From assembly GCA_965215115.1 (NCBI GenBank), contig OZ244050.1, positions 5,022,001-5,086,000 on the forward strand: a stretch of DNA of 64,000 nt. Direction: 5' to 3'. Below the pieces are notes generated by a model. That model was given only the letters and a program-made list of their open reading frames with translations, searched no databases and was not told the DNA's origin. The stretch is from CALDTK01 sp965215115. Lineage in GTDB: Bacteria; Bacteroidota; Bacteroidia; Chitinophagales; Saprospiraceae. A program made the position numbers and the translations under genes. Of this stretch, positions 49,416 through 58,723 are shown piece by piece; positions within the stretch are counted from its first letter, which is position 1; the number at the start of each line of letters is the position of its first letter.

Positions 49416-49976
49416 TCATCCGTTGAACTGATTCATGGCGTGATTGAGGCCGAGGGCCCCGAAGGCGAGGCTGGCGTCGGCGGCTTTCGCCAAAACCTCC
49501 GGTAGCGTCTTCGCCTCGGCCTCGGTCCACCGCCCGAGCACGAAGTCGATCTGGCGTCCGGGCGCGAAGTCACTCCCGATGCCGACGCGCAGCCGGGCGT
49601 AGTCCCCGCCGCCGGTCACCGCGTCGATGTCCCGGAGGCCGTTGTGGGTGCCGGGCGAGCCCTTGCCGCGCAGCCGCAACACCCCGAAGTCGAGCGCGAG
49701 GTCGTCGACGATCACGAGGAGGGCCTCCTTCGTGAGCCTCTCCTGCTCGAGCCAGTAGTGGACGGCCTTGCCGGAGCGGTTCATGTACGTACTCGGCTTG
49801 AGGCACACGTAGGTGCGGCCCTTGTGCTTGACGCGGGCCACCTCCCCGAGCCGCTCGGCCTTCCACGCGCCCCCGAGGCGGGCGACGAGGGCGTCGAGGG
49901 TATCGAAGCCGATGTTGTGGCGGGTGTGGGCGTACTCGGCGCCGATGTTGCCGAGGCCGGCGAGGAGGTATTTCAC
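49416..49976 (-). CDS. pth: Peptidyl-tRNA hydrolase
   Basis: A 186-residue Pth enzyme that releases peptides from stalled peptidyl-tRNA. KYLLAGLGNIGAEYAHTRHNIGFDTLDAL contains the catalytic His and Asn residues (TRHNIGF), KPSTYMNRSGKAV and LVIVDDLALDFGVLRLRGKGSPGTHNGLRDI complete the active site. The start codon is GTG at 49976, fixed by the conserved N-terminus. A type-form hairpin repeat (49482-49496) encodes VLAKAADAS near the C-terminus, where sequence is less constrained. Likely the first gene of the minus-strand group with the MORN lipoprotein and porQ. Confidence 0.95.
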   Translation of the reverse strand: MKYLLAGLGNIGAEYAHTRHNIGFDTLDALVARLGGAWKAERLGEVARVKHKGRTYVCLKPSTYMNRSGKAVHYWLEQERLTKEALLVIVDDLALDFGVLRLRGKGSPGTHNGLRDIDAVTGGGDYARLRVGIGSDFAPGRQIDFVLGRWTEAEAKTLPEVLAKAADASLAFGALGLNHAMNQFNG

Positions 49977-50295
49977 GGGAAAGTGTTCGGGGAGGCTTCG
50001 CTGCGCTCACCAGGATGTGATGCGAAGACGCGAAGGTCGCGAAGGTTCGCGAAGGCTGGTAGGTTCAGGGGGGGGCGTGGGCTAAACAGGGCAGGGTGCT
50101 ACGGCGTTTCGCGGAAGCAATTATAGGCGCGGAGACACGGAGCGTCGCGGAGGGCGCACCGTTTCGCGTCGCGAAGGCACGGAGCAGAGTAGGTCGCGCC
50201 CGTATCGCGCAAGGGATCGTTCCGCTCCGTGTGCCTGGAGGCTTTTCAGATAAGTATGTCTGGTTGCTTTGGTCGCAGACTCACTTTCAAAATTG
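49977..50295. other. Gene-free low-complexity spacer before the accessory island
   Basis: Contains runs of near-repeats of GCGAAG and GCGAAGG (50022-50060), and an inverted pair of GCACGGAGC-like words (50174 region) and GCTCCGTGTGCC (50224 region). No gene is supported. It borders the decayed transposase, so an insertion-sequence end could lie here, but no clear terminal repeat pair could be matched with the region after 51560. Confidence 0.5.
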
Positions 50296-51560
50296 GAAAA
50301 GAAAAAGCTCGACAAAGCGCAGACCGCCTACAAGGCGATGGTCACGGATGCGGACCTATCGGTAGGACTTACCTCGCAGCTCGTCTCCGGGCAGCGCTGG
50401 TTCCCCGACGGTCCCCTTCGCGGTCCTGCTCCGGAGCGCGGTCGACGCGATTTTCGAAGGTAAGGCCGAGTAGCACTTGGCGAACGAACGCCTCGACGGT
50501 AACCCGGACGCCAACATGCGCAATAACTATACGAAGAAGACGCCCACCACTGAGTTCGTGAGATTAAAGTCAAGAGCCCTTGCGAACGCACGGGGGCTTT
50601 CGAACGGCAACTCGTCCCGATGTGCGTTCGCTCGGTGCCGCGCGGGCTTGACGAGCAGATCATCGCACAGTACGCCCGAGGTAACTCCCTTGAGGACGCC
50701 CGGCTACTGGTCGAGCGATTCTTCAGGGTCGAGGTCTCGGCCAGGTACGTCGCCTCGGTCACCGAGCAAGGTCTGGGACGAACCCCGAAGCGTGACGCGC
50801 GAGTCCGCTCCATGAGGAGTGAGCGGTGATCTACCTAGACGAAGTGTTGTTCCGCGTCCCTTCCGAGGGCACGGGCCTGCGGGGGAAGGGCTCGTCGTTC
50901 GGGTCGCGAGCGTCATTCACGGTGTACGCGATCGACTTCGTCGGCGAGCGCGGCATCCTCGGGATCTACATCATGGAGTCCGAGGCGGCGATGGCGTGGG
51001 GGCGGATCCTCGGGAATCTCCAGCGCCGGGGCTTCCGGGAGATGTTCTGCTTCTGCGTCCACGGCCTGAAGGGCTCCGGGGGGAAATCCGCGAGGTGTAC
51101 ACGCGCAGCCTCGTCTAGCGTGGCATCATGCACCAGGTACGGCGCACGACGCGGTTCTGCGCCAAGATCGACAGCAAGGAGGTCTGCCGAAACCTGCGGC
51201 GCATCTACACCGCCGCCGCCGAGCCAGCAGGCCCGCACGGCGCTGGAGGCCTTCGGCGAGCGGTGGGACGCGAAGTACCCGAAGGTCGCCGCGTCCTGGC
51301 TCGGGGACTGGGACGAAGTGATGGCGTACGTGGCGTTCCCGAAGACGCTACGTCAGATCATGTCCACGACCGACCCCGTGGAGGCGGTCCACCAGATCGT
51401 CCGCAAGCCCATTGTGGGCAAGGAGGCCTGAGCCCTGGGGCAGGCACTCGTTAAGCAGCTGTACGTGAGCCTGATGCACAACACGAAGTCGTGGCAGCGA
51501 CGGGTAAACCACCGGAAGGCGATCCAACTGGTATTCGAGCGCCACGACGACATGCACTAG
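50296..51560 (+). pseudogene. Decayed IS256-family (Mutator-type) transposase
   Basis: Family-typical segments are found in different frames: LTSQLV...; FAVLLRSAVDAIFEGKAE interrupted by TAG where EEHL is expected, then HLANERLDGNPDANMRNNYTKKT; RTGAFERQLVP and LDEQIIAQYARGNSLEDARLLVERFF (50590-50730); YAIDFVGERGILGIYIMESEAAMAWGRILGNLQRRGF (50925-51040); IREVYTRSLV and MHQVRRTTRFCAKIDSKEVCRNLRRIYTAA in a shifted frame; FGERWDAKYPKVAASWLGDWDEVMAYVAFPKTLRQIMSTTDPVEAVHQIVRK; and ALVKQLYVSLMHNTKSWQRR to the final TAG. These are the IS256 landmarks in the right order, with at least three frameshifts and two stops. The element is inactive. Confidence 0.85.
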
Positions 51561-51662
51561 GCGAAGTACCTCCCAGAGGCGTGAAGCTGGATTGCTCCGG
51601 GGCGCGATGCGCGGGCCTCCCAGAAATATGGGGGATGGGGTGGGCTGAGACTGGGGTTTGGC

Positions 51663-51703
51663 GCCTTTCGGCAAAACGGAGGTCGGGAACCTTTCGGGAA
51701 AAC
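51663..51703 (-). repeat. Hairpin repeat and a degenerate neighbour, intergenic
   Basis: On the minus strand GTTTTGCCGAAAGGC (51663-51677), followed 12 bp on by a decayed copy (51689-51703, GTTTTCCCGAAAGGT). They lie between the dead transposase and the nuclease gene. Confidence 0.65.
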
Positions 51704-51788
51704 TTGGAATAGTGGAACCTGGCCGACAAAAAATTTTGTGACGCAAATCGCTTGACTGCCGTAGATAGCAGGCTGAAACCCACACCAC

Positions 51789-52808
51789 GTGAGTGACGCC
51801 CGCACGAAGCAGTACTACATGCACCGTATTAGTCACGAAGGTGACGTGGCGCGCAAGCTCCTAGAGAAAGGTTGGCTGAGTATTGGCTACGGTGGATCCG
51901 GCACACGGGCCTTCGCTGAGTCTGCAAAGCGTGGTGACGCCGACGCGTACGGACGTTTTGAGCGAGATCTGTACGCGCTGCACAACGTCAAATTCCGCTT
52001 CCGCGGTTGGCTATTCAACTTCATCGAGGGAATGCAGGTCGGAGATGTGGTGCTCGTCCCGAGCGCGAGGAGCTTTGGTGCTTACGAGATCACTGGCGAC
52101 TCGATACCGAAAGAAGATTGGCCTGAAAACGTCAGGGCGATCACTGGCAACCGAGACCTAGGCTACGTCCGCCAGGTGAAGGAAGTTGCAGCCGGCACGA
52201 AATATGTCGCTAAGATGTACGCGACGGACCGGCTCAACAAGAAGTTCAAATTTCAAGGCCCAGGACTGGCACTCACGGACCTTAACGACCTCGTAGAGGA
52301 AGCTCTATTGCGCTTTGACGAGAAAAATCCAATCATCCCAGGCCGAGAGCTATCGGACGATTTAGCGGCCCAGCTCCTTCAAACGGTACGCGAGAAGTAC
52401 AACGACGCACAGTTCGAAGAACTCGTCAGGACCTACTTCGAGCAATTAGGGGCGGTTGCAGAAATCCCGAGCAAGCAATACAAAGGTGGCTTAGCCATAA
52501 AGATGGGCGATGTCGATGTGATCGCCACCTTCGAGAGCCTACGGACAATTTACTACGTGCAGGTCAAGAAGCACGATGGGAAGAGTGGCGAATGGGCGGT
52601 CTCGCAGGTCCAAGACTTTGCGGACGGTCGGGCATCGATGGCCGACGAAGACGGTGGTCCGGCGTATGCGGTGGTGCTGTGGGCGCTGACGCTGGCAGAC
52701 TCCTTTAGTGACAAGGCGCCAGCGAGGGCTGCGGAGGCCGGCAGACTGCCGGTGGTGTTAGTGACTGGTCCAGAATTTGCACGGATGTTGTTGGGGGTGG
52801 GGGTTTAG
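51789..52808 (+). CDS. Mrr-like restriction endonuclease
   Basis: A 339-residue soluble protein. The C-terminal half has the Mrr-type PD-(D/E)xK pattern: FEELVRTYFEQLGAVAEIPSKQYKGG, then GDVDVIATFESLRTIYYVQVKKHDG, where the Asp and the Gln-x-Lys form the likely metal site. The N-terminal half (YMHRISHEGDVARKLLEKGWLSIGYGG, FNFIEGMQVGDVVLVPSARSFGAYEI) resembles the target-recognition-like or PUA-like modules attached to stand-alone Mrr nucleases. Such enzymes often cut methylated foreign DNA. The start is GTG at 51789; an ATG at 51819 is possible. GC content is intermediate. It is 50 bp upstream of the GHKL-ATPase gene. Confidence 0.8.
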   Translation: MSDARTKQYYMHRISHEGDVARKLLEKGWLSIGYGGSGTRAFAESAKRGDADAYGRFERDLYALHNVKFRFRGWLFNFIEGMQVGDVVLVPSARSFGAYEITGDSIPKEDWPENVRAITGNRDLGYVRQVKEVAAGTKYVAKMYATDRLNKKFKFQGPGLALTDLNDLVEEALLRFDEKNPIIPGRELSDDLAAQLLQTVREKYNDAQFEELVRTYFEQLGAVAEIPSKQYKGGLAIKMGDVDVIATFESLRTIYYVQVKKHDGKSGEWAVSQVQDFADGRASMADEDGGPAYAVVLWALTLADSFSDKAPARAAEAGRLPVVLVTGPEFARMLLGVGV

Positions 52809-52858
52809 GTGAAAAAAAGCCTAGTTTAATCATCAAGCTATCTAAAAATTAGTTAAAC

Positions 52859-55800
52859 ATGGATTATACAGAAGACAGTCGTACATTGTCAAAAAATAAT
52901 GGTATCCCTGAACGCCGTGCGGATAATTCAAGCGACGAGCTTGGACCAGCGGATATCCAGCAGCGTAACCTTTACAAAATGACGGCAGACAAGATTGTCC
53001 AAACGCTTTCAAAGGTTAGAAATAAGGAGTCCTTAACCTCGAAGCGCTGGCTCTGGGAACTGCTTCAAAACGCAAAGGATATACCTAATAGATTTGGGGC
53101 AGTTCGCGTTGTAATTGAACTCAGTGGGGATAAAGTAAAATTTAGCCATAATGGTGATCCATTTACGTTAAACAACGTCATAAGTTTAATACAACAGGTG
53201 AGTAGCAAAAGCTCAACGAACGAAGATGAAGAGGTTACCGGCAAATTCGGTACAGGTTTTATAAGCACTCACATTATATCCCCAAAAATATTGGTCCGCG
53301 GGGTAGTTAATTACAAAGGGGCCTATAGGCAATTATCAATGGAACTCGACAGAGAAGGCAACTCTTCGGAAACTTTAATGCCAAAAATTGAGAGTGCGCT
53401 TAGATTTATTGACCAGATTGAGGATGAAATGCTGTTTCATGTAATTCCAGACTATCAGGAGTTACGACACGAGTCTTCAATGGATAGCTCGTTTACTTAT
53501 GAGCTCGGGAACGAGAAATCCAAAAGCTTCGCACTTACAGGCATTACAGATCTTCAAAACACGATGCCACAAACGTTGGCAAATGTTACGTTTCTTGGTG
53601 CAATAAAGGCAATAACTCCTGACGGAATAATAGAATACAAAAAAACCAAAATACAGTTCGAGCCGCACATTACGGGATATGAGATCGAATCAACGGATGC
53701 CGAAACAAAGAAATTTTTAGTTTTCGGAGGGGAGGATATTTCATTGATAGCCGAGGTAGTATCATGGGAGCCACTATCTCTGGAAGAAAATTTCGCGAAA
53801 GGACCTAATCTATATAGGGATTTCCCACTCATAGGGTCAAATAAATTTCACTTTCCTTTCATCATTAGCAGCAGCTTTTTCAATCCGACGGAGGACAGAG
53901 ATTGCCTAGTATTGAATTCTGCCGAAGATGACTCCTTAAAGAACAGGGAGCTTATAGAGAGCGCAATCAGTCTAGCTATAGAATTTTCCAAATGGCTGAT
54001 CGATAAGCAAGCCCAAAATTTGTATACTTGCTTTCATTCGAGAATTCCGGAACCAAAAGAAGACTGGACAGAAGAATCTAAGTTATGGTTCACCAATCTA
54101 CAGGTAAAGTGGCGCAATACATTACGCGGTATGCCATTGATCGAAACAAGTTCTGGCTTGAGGTTGACGGTCGAAGAGAGTATATTTCCTGAATATGGGG
54201 ATTCTGAAGATGCAAGGTTAAAGTTTTACGATATTGCTTTGGCGCTCTATGGCGAACATAAGATCCCGTCAAAAAAATTACTGCTTGGATGCCTTCAAGC
54301 CCTTGGTCCAAAATCAAAAGAAGCCCGCCAGACTTGGGGCGAACAACTTTCGCTAGGAATCGATGAGCTTCTAAGATACATATCCTCGTTCGAAAATGAG
54401 GCGAGCATTTTAACAAAACATTTTTCTCAAGATCGAGTAGCCTTCTCGATGTGGATATCTGAGGTACTGGGTTTCGTCGAGACACATGGCGAATCTTCGC
54501 TCTTAGATGTGTACGCAATTATCCCATCTCAATCGGGACAATTTCTTCGCCTAAAAAATGTATATGCGGAGGAGCATGGTGAACTCTTGTCTGATGATTT
54601 AATCGACATCCTAGCAATCTTTGGCAGTAATTGGAGATTGGATCTTAAGTGCCGCGACATCAGCCTGCCGTTTACAACTAAGGTGCGAACGAGAATTGAT
54701 CTATCGCAAGCAATAAATGGATTTCTTAAAGATCAGAGCGGAGGCCGGCTGTCGAGTTATACATTTTTACGGAGAGAAAATGCCAAGACAATCTTACAAA
54801 ACTTGCTTATCCTTCGTACTATCGAATCAAGTAACGATAGCTTTCGCTCGAATATGTATGATCTAGCGGCAGAACTATACAACTGGCCGACAGTTCGAAA
54901 GATATCTACTGGTCTATCTAACTTCGACTTTGAGCATGCTTGCCATCGTTTAATCGAACAGCTAAACTCAGACATTGAAAGCTATAGCAATCTAGCAGAA
55001 GTTCCAATTGATCTTCCCTTTCGCTGGATAAACCGGTACCTATTGTTGCTTGACGGTTCCACTTTGTACAAGAACCATCTAGATGAGAACAATATTATCC
55101 CTAACGAGTTGGAAGTCTTCGGTACTCACAGCGCATTACTAAATTTCGGAGATCTTGCTGAGCCGCTCGATGACCTGCTGCTCCAAGTTCTTGACGAGCT
55201 TGCACCCCACTTAGAACTGAGTAACAAGCTGGCGAATAGGCATTTAGCTATACGTCTTCCCAAAACTTACTCAACTCGCGATTTGGCTGACGCTATACAA
55301 AGCAAAGTCAACGATATAAGATCAAATGTAACAGACAGGTTGAGCAGCCACAAACAACCACTTCTTAGATTGATCAAATGGTGTAAGAATAACGAGGATC
55401 AGGAGCGCCAATATTTTCCTAAATTTCAGGCTATACGAGATAGTATTTTCGTTCAAATTTCGCTTGGCGACCCCCAAGTCAGCGACAACATCGTGAGACT
55501 TCTCTCAAATGGTACGGACCTTGAGGCCATAGTAGGTCTGATCGACAGTGGTGTAGATCTCAAAGATGCAACCGCACGTCTGAAACTAATGGAAGGCTTA
55601 AATTTGCAGGAGTTGGAGGGGCTTGTAAAGATTAGGCAGGAGGAAAAAAGAAACTTCGAATTTCTTTTGCGAATAGGTACCTCTGTAGAAGAAGCACTTC
55701 TATCGGCACTGGAAAGCCTTGATCTTCCCTATCAAGTGCATCATACTGGTGTCGGAAGCGAAGATTTTCAAATCGAAAATAGGGGTAATGGGCGTATTTT

Positions 55801-56182
55801 TCGACTTGAACTCAAGTCATTATCCGCAGGCAATCTCGACCAGCCAATTAGTCTTTCTATCGCTCAATCGCAACAAAACGTTCGCTCTGATCAATTTAAG
55901 AGTTATGCCGTGTGTGTGCTAGTTCGTCCTTCAGAGCAAATTCCGATCGATGCCGATTATATTAAGGAGAATTTAATGCTAACGTTAGGACTTGCGCCGA
56001 AGCTTAAGGATGCAGTAGATGATTATACGAAATTTAGCAATCTGCTAAGTCCGGACCAGGACATCCAAATCGTATTTGAAGACCACAAGCAGGTAAAGAT
56101 CAGAATAGCCCACAACGTTTGGCGACCCGAGGCTAAAGCTTTCCGTGACCTTATTGAGCAAATTCATAGCTACCTAAACTAA
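52859..56182 (+). CDS. GHKL ATPase with C-terminal nuclease-like (NO VEIN/DUF3883-type) domain
   Basis: An 1107-residue protein. The N-terminus has a sacsin/Hsp90-type ATP-binding fold: RWLWELLQNAKD (Glu67, Asn71), FSHNGDPFT and GKFGTGFISTH. A long helical middle follows. The last 160 residues hold SEDFQIENRGNGRIFRLELKS, an Asp followed by Glu-x-Lys in the arrangement of PD-(D/E)xK or DUF3883-like domains. Proteins pairing a sacsin-like ATPase with a nuclease-like end are recurrent in bacterial defence islands. The gene is strongly AT-rich compared with both sides and has no hairpin repeat, so it looks like the most recently acquired part of the island. I cannot assign it to a named system. 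Confidence 0.78.
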   Translation: MDYTEDSRTLSKNNGIPERRADNSSDELGPADIQQRNLYKMTADKIVQTLSKVRNKESLTSKRWLWELLQNAKDIPNRFGAVRVVIELSGDKVKFSHNGDPFTLNNVISLIQQVSSKSSTNEDEEVTGKFGTGFISTHIISPKILVRGVVNYKGAYRQLSMELDREGNSSETLMPKIESALRFIDQIEDEMLFHVIPDYQELRHESSMDSSFTYELGNEKSKSFALTGITDLQNTMPQTLANVTFLGAIKAITPDGIIEYKKTKIQFEPHITGYEIESTDAETKKFLVFGGEDISLIAEVVSWEPLSLEENFAKGPNLYRDFPLIGSNKFHFPFIISSSFFNPTEDRDCLVLNSAEDDSLKNRELIESAISLAIEFSKWLIDKQAQNLYTCFHSRIPEPKEDWTEESKLWFTNLQVKWRNTLRGMPLIETSSGLRLTVEESIFPEYGDSEDARLKFYDIALALYGEHKIPSKKLLLGCLQALGPKSKEARQTWGEQLSLGIDELLRYISSFENEASILTKHFSQDRVAFSMWISEVLGFVETHGESSLLDVYAIIPSQSGQFLRLKNVYAEEHGELLSDDLIDILAIFGSNWRLDLKCRDISLPFTTKVRTRIDLSQAINGFLKDQSGGRLSSYTFLRRENAKTILQNLLILRTIESSNDSFRSNMYDLAAELYNWPTVRKISTGLSNFDFEHACHRLIEQLNSDIESYSNLAEVPIDLPFRWINRYLLLLDGSTLYKNHLDENNIIPNELEVFGTHSALLNFGDLAEPLDDLLLQVLDELAPHLELSNKLANRHLAIRLPKTYSTRDLADAIQSKVNDIRSNVTDRLSSHKQPLLRLIKWCKNNEDQERQYFPKFQAIRDSIFVQISLGDPQVSDNIVRLLSNGTDLEAIVGLIDSGVDLKDATARLKLMEGLNLQELEGLVKIRQEEKRNFEFLLRIGTSVEEALLSALESLDLPYQVHHTGVGSEDFQIENRGNGRIFRLELKSLSAGNLDQPISLSIAQSQQNVRSDQFKSYAVCVLVRPSEQIPIDADYIKENLMLTLGLAPKLKDAVDDYTKFSNLLSPDQDIQIVFEDHKQVKIRIAHNVWRPEAKAFRDLIEQIHSYLN

Positions 56183-56395
56183 TTCGCTAACACCCTCAAT
56201 TTGACTTCAGAACACCAGTCAGAAAATTTAGTTGAATGAGACATTCATCAGCGAATACATCTTGTCTTGGGTCCGACAAACCGCTCAGTTTCGCAAACGG
56301 CGTAGCTGCCGATCCACTAATGATGGAGATAAGCTAGTAACTACCCGCTTCTCGCTCCAACTTTAGCCAACGCATGACATCCCCACCACCGTCCC

Positions 56396-58723
56396 ATGGC
56401 ACCACAACTACTACTCGGCTTCAACCAACTCCTCGAGGCCTACTACCTCGAGCACACCGTCCTCCACGACACCGTGAGTCTCGCCATCGAGCGCTACGAA
56501 ATCAAGAAGCTGCTGGAGCCGACCGGCTATACCTTCGAATATTTCTGTAAACTCGTAAGCAGCCACTGGCGTGAAGCGGTGATCGTGTCGAGCGTCGGCG
56601 GAGAGCAATTTATCGCAGCAGCAGCCCTGCAAGTCGCAGCGGGGTTCAAGTCGGATGAGGTGGACCTACCCACAGACGCGCGATACACCGACTTCCTCTT
56701 CGAGTTGCTCGGGTGCGAAGGCGACTCGGGCGGGAGGAATGCGTACTTCTACGGACTCGCCAAGGAAAACAGCAAGCGGCAACACCCGGGGACGAGCAAA
56801 CAGGACTACCTCTGGAAAGCCGTGCGCTCACACTTCAGTCGGAAGTGGGGGCTCAAGCTCTACCTACCACCTGAACGCCTCGGCCGCGATCGCTTCATCC
56901 AGTACCCGAAGTCACACTTGTTGTTCAGAGAGGCTGAACTGAAGGCCTTCGCCGAGTCTATTGAAGCCTCAGGGCGGTATGACGACCACTTACAGGCAAG
57001 CCTCGTCACCGCCCACGCCTTCCGGACGTGGGCGTCTATCGGGAAGCACTTCCCTCCCTCCGCAAAGAACCGAATCTATCACGAGCAGGTCGAGGAGAAG
57101 TACCCCCTTTACGAAGCCCAAGCCGCGCGCTACCTCGTTCGTCGGGCGGAACGCCGACTGGAACGCGAAATTGCGGAAGGCGAATCCGCCAAGACATCGC
57201 AGCTTCGACACTTACGCGCTAAACGCGCAGGCTTCGATCCCTACTTCTTAGAGGAGGATGGAGACGGCGGCTACGAACTGTTCCGCGATTTCACGTTCGA
57301 CTTCATCGAACCTGGCGACTGGGCGAGCGCCTTTCCGCCCGACGAAACCTCGATGCTTTTCTGTGCAGACCCCGAGCAAGACAACGATGCGCTTCACTAC
57401 CTAGGACCAAAGCCACGGCCGACGTACGCCAACAGCTTATACATCGCGCTCCTTCTCGATGACATTACTCGTAAGGTAGAGCTGCGTAAATACTCTTGCC
57501 TCAACGACGTCGATCTCGACGGTCTAGTCGAGCAGTTTTCGGTTTTACGGACACGCCTTCCTCGCGTCACCCTTACCGGAGGCCTGCGCACAACGCGCGA
57601 AGCGGATTACTTGTTTGGACACGGTCCGCAGCTAGTTTTGCCGGAAGGCGACCATCCGCATACCATAAAGCATCTGGATTCTGGTGAGTCCATTTACGAA
57701 CCCGTGCAAGCGCTAGGCGGCTGGTGGCTCGCGCAAATCGGACCCGCGCGAACCCGCTTCAGCATCAACGCGCCCGCCCCAAAAGCTGTCCCCCTCCCCA
57801 CCCGCGTATTCGATCTCGCTACCTTCAGCTACTCCAGAACCGAACCGGCGATAGCCGCCGGTTTCTTCGCCGCGCCACGTCCGTTACCAAAACCAATCAT
57901 CGACCTGCTTGCGGGCACCGATGTAATGGAAGTCGAGGCGCCCGAAGCGACCTTCGCTCCGACGCTGCCAGGCGGACATGCGATAACCCTTGTTGAACAG
58001 CTGCCGCCGATCGACCGTACTACCGATGAGCCGATTCACCATTCAAATGAAATATTAAAAGAGGAAGAGAGTGTCGTACTTGTCCAATTGCCACCTACTG
58101 GTCTATTACGCAGTTTTCCGGTGCACGTTAGTAATTGGGTAGGAACACCACTTGGCTGCGTCGAGCAGATCGGCGACATGCTCCAAGCCTGTTACCCCGA
58201 ATCTCGCGAAGGCCTAAAGGAAGACCTTTACAAAGCACTCGACCAACTTAAACCTCTCGTCGTCGCCGATGTCGCGCAGGTGGTTGCCCTCGCCAAAACG
58301 ACAGGCTCCGCTATTACCCACGTTTCGCTGCCGATGCACGCGACGTCTCAAGTCAACGACTTACACCAAACGCTCATCCGACACGCCATCAAGGATGCAC
58401 GTCGCTATGGTGGCGAGGCCAATCGATTCGTGTTTGCGGTGGTCGACCTTACCCAGAGCTCGCAAGCGCTCGCCTGCATGGATGCGATCGCGAGCCGCTA
58501 CGGCATTTGCCAGGAAAAACCAATGCCAGGGGAGACTGAGTTGCCGCCAAACTTGTATCTCACCTTCGTTTTGAATAGCGAAGCCCGCCAGTACCTCCGT
58601 CGATACACCAATGATCACTGTCCTGTCTGTTTCGTCAATGGCGGCTGGGGCCAACCCGTCCACGGCGCACTCAAGTTGTACATGCCCTCCTGCTTCTTCC
58701 AAAAGACAAGCACTCATGGTTAA
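56396..58723 (+). CDS. Unknown protein, first gene of the helicase operon
   Basis: A 775-residue soluble protein I do not recognise. Residues 1-110 are helical, 190-290 contain a basic helical stretch (RYLVRRAERRLEREIAEG), and the C-terminal third has alpha/beta sequence (FVFAVVDLTQSSQALACMDAIASRYG, NLYLTFVLNSEARQYLRRY). Cys residues near the end (CPVCF) are too few for a clear zinc site. GC content is between the AT-rich gene before it and the host. A hairpin repeat of the GGAA form is at 57635-57649. Its stop overlaps the next gene's ATG by 8 bp, so the products are probably made in fixed ratio. Position suggests a defence subunit. Confidence 0.7.
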   Translation: MAPQLLLGFNQLLEAYYLEHTVLHDTVSLAIERYEIKKLLEPTGYTFEYFCKLVSSHWREAVIVSSVGGEQFIAAAALQVAAGFKSDEVDLPTDARYTDFLFELLGCEGDSGGRNAYFYGLAKENSKRQHPGTSKQDYLWKAVRSHFSRKWGLKLYLPPERLGRDRFIQYPKSHLLFREAELKAFAESIEASGRYDDHLQASLVTAHAFRTWASIGKHFPPSAKNRIYHEQVEEKYPLYEAQAARYLVRRAERRLEREIAEGESAKTSQLRHLRAKRAGFDPYFLEEDGDGGYELFRDFTFDFIEPGDWASAFPPDETSMLFCADPEQDNDALHYLGPKPRPTYANSLYIALLLDDITRKVELRKYSCLNDVDLDGLVEQFSVLRTRLPRVTLTGGLRTTREADYLFGHGPQLVLPEGDHPHTIKHLDSGESIYEPVQALGGWWLAQIGPARTRFSINAPAPKAVPLPTRVFDLATFSYSRTEPAIAAGFFAAPRPLPKPIIDLLAGTDVMEVEAPEATFAPTLPGGHAITLVEQLPPIDRTTDEPIHHSNEILKEEESVVLVQLPPTGLLRSFPVHVSNWVGTPLGCVEQIGDMLQACYPESREGLKEDLYKALDQLKPLVVADVAQVVALAKTTGSAITHVSLPMHATSQVNDLHQTLIRHAIKDARRYGGEANRFVFAVVDLTQSSQALACMDAIASRYGICQEKPMPGETELPPNLYLTFVLNSEARQYLRRYTNDHCPVCFVNGGWGQPVHGALKLYMPSCFFQKTSTHG

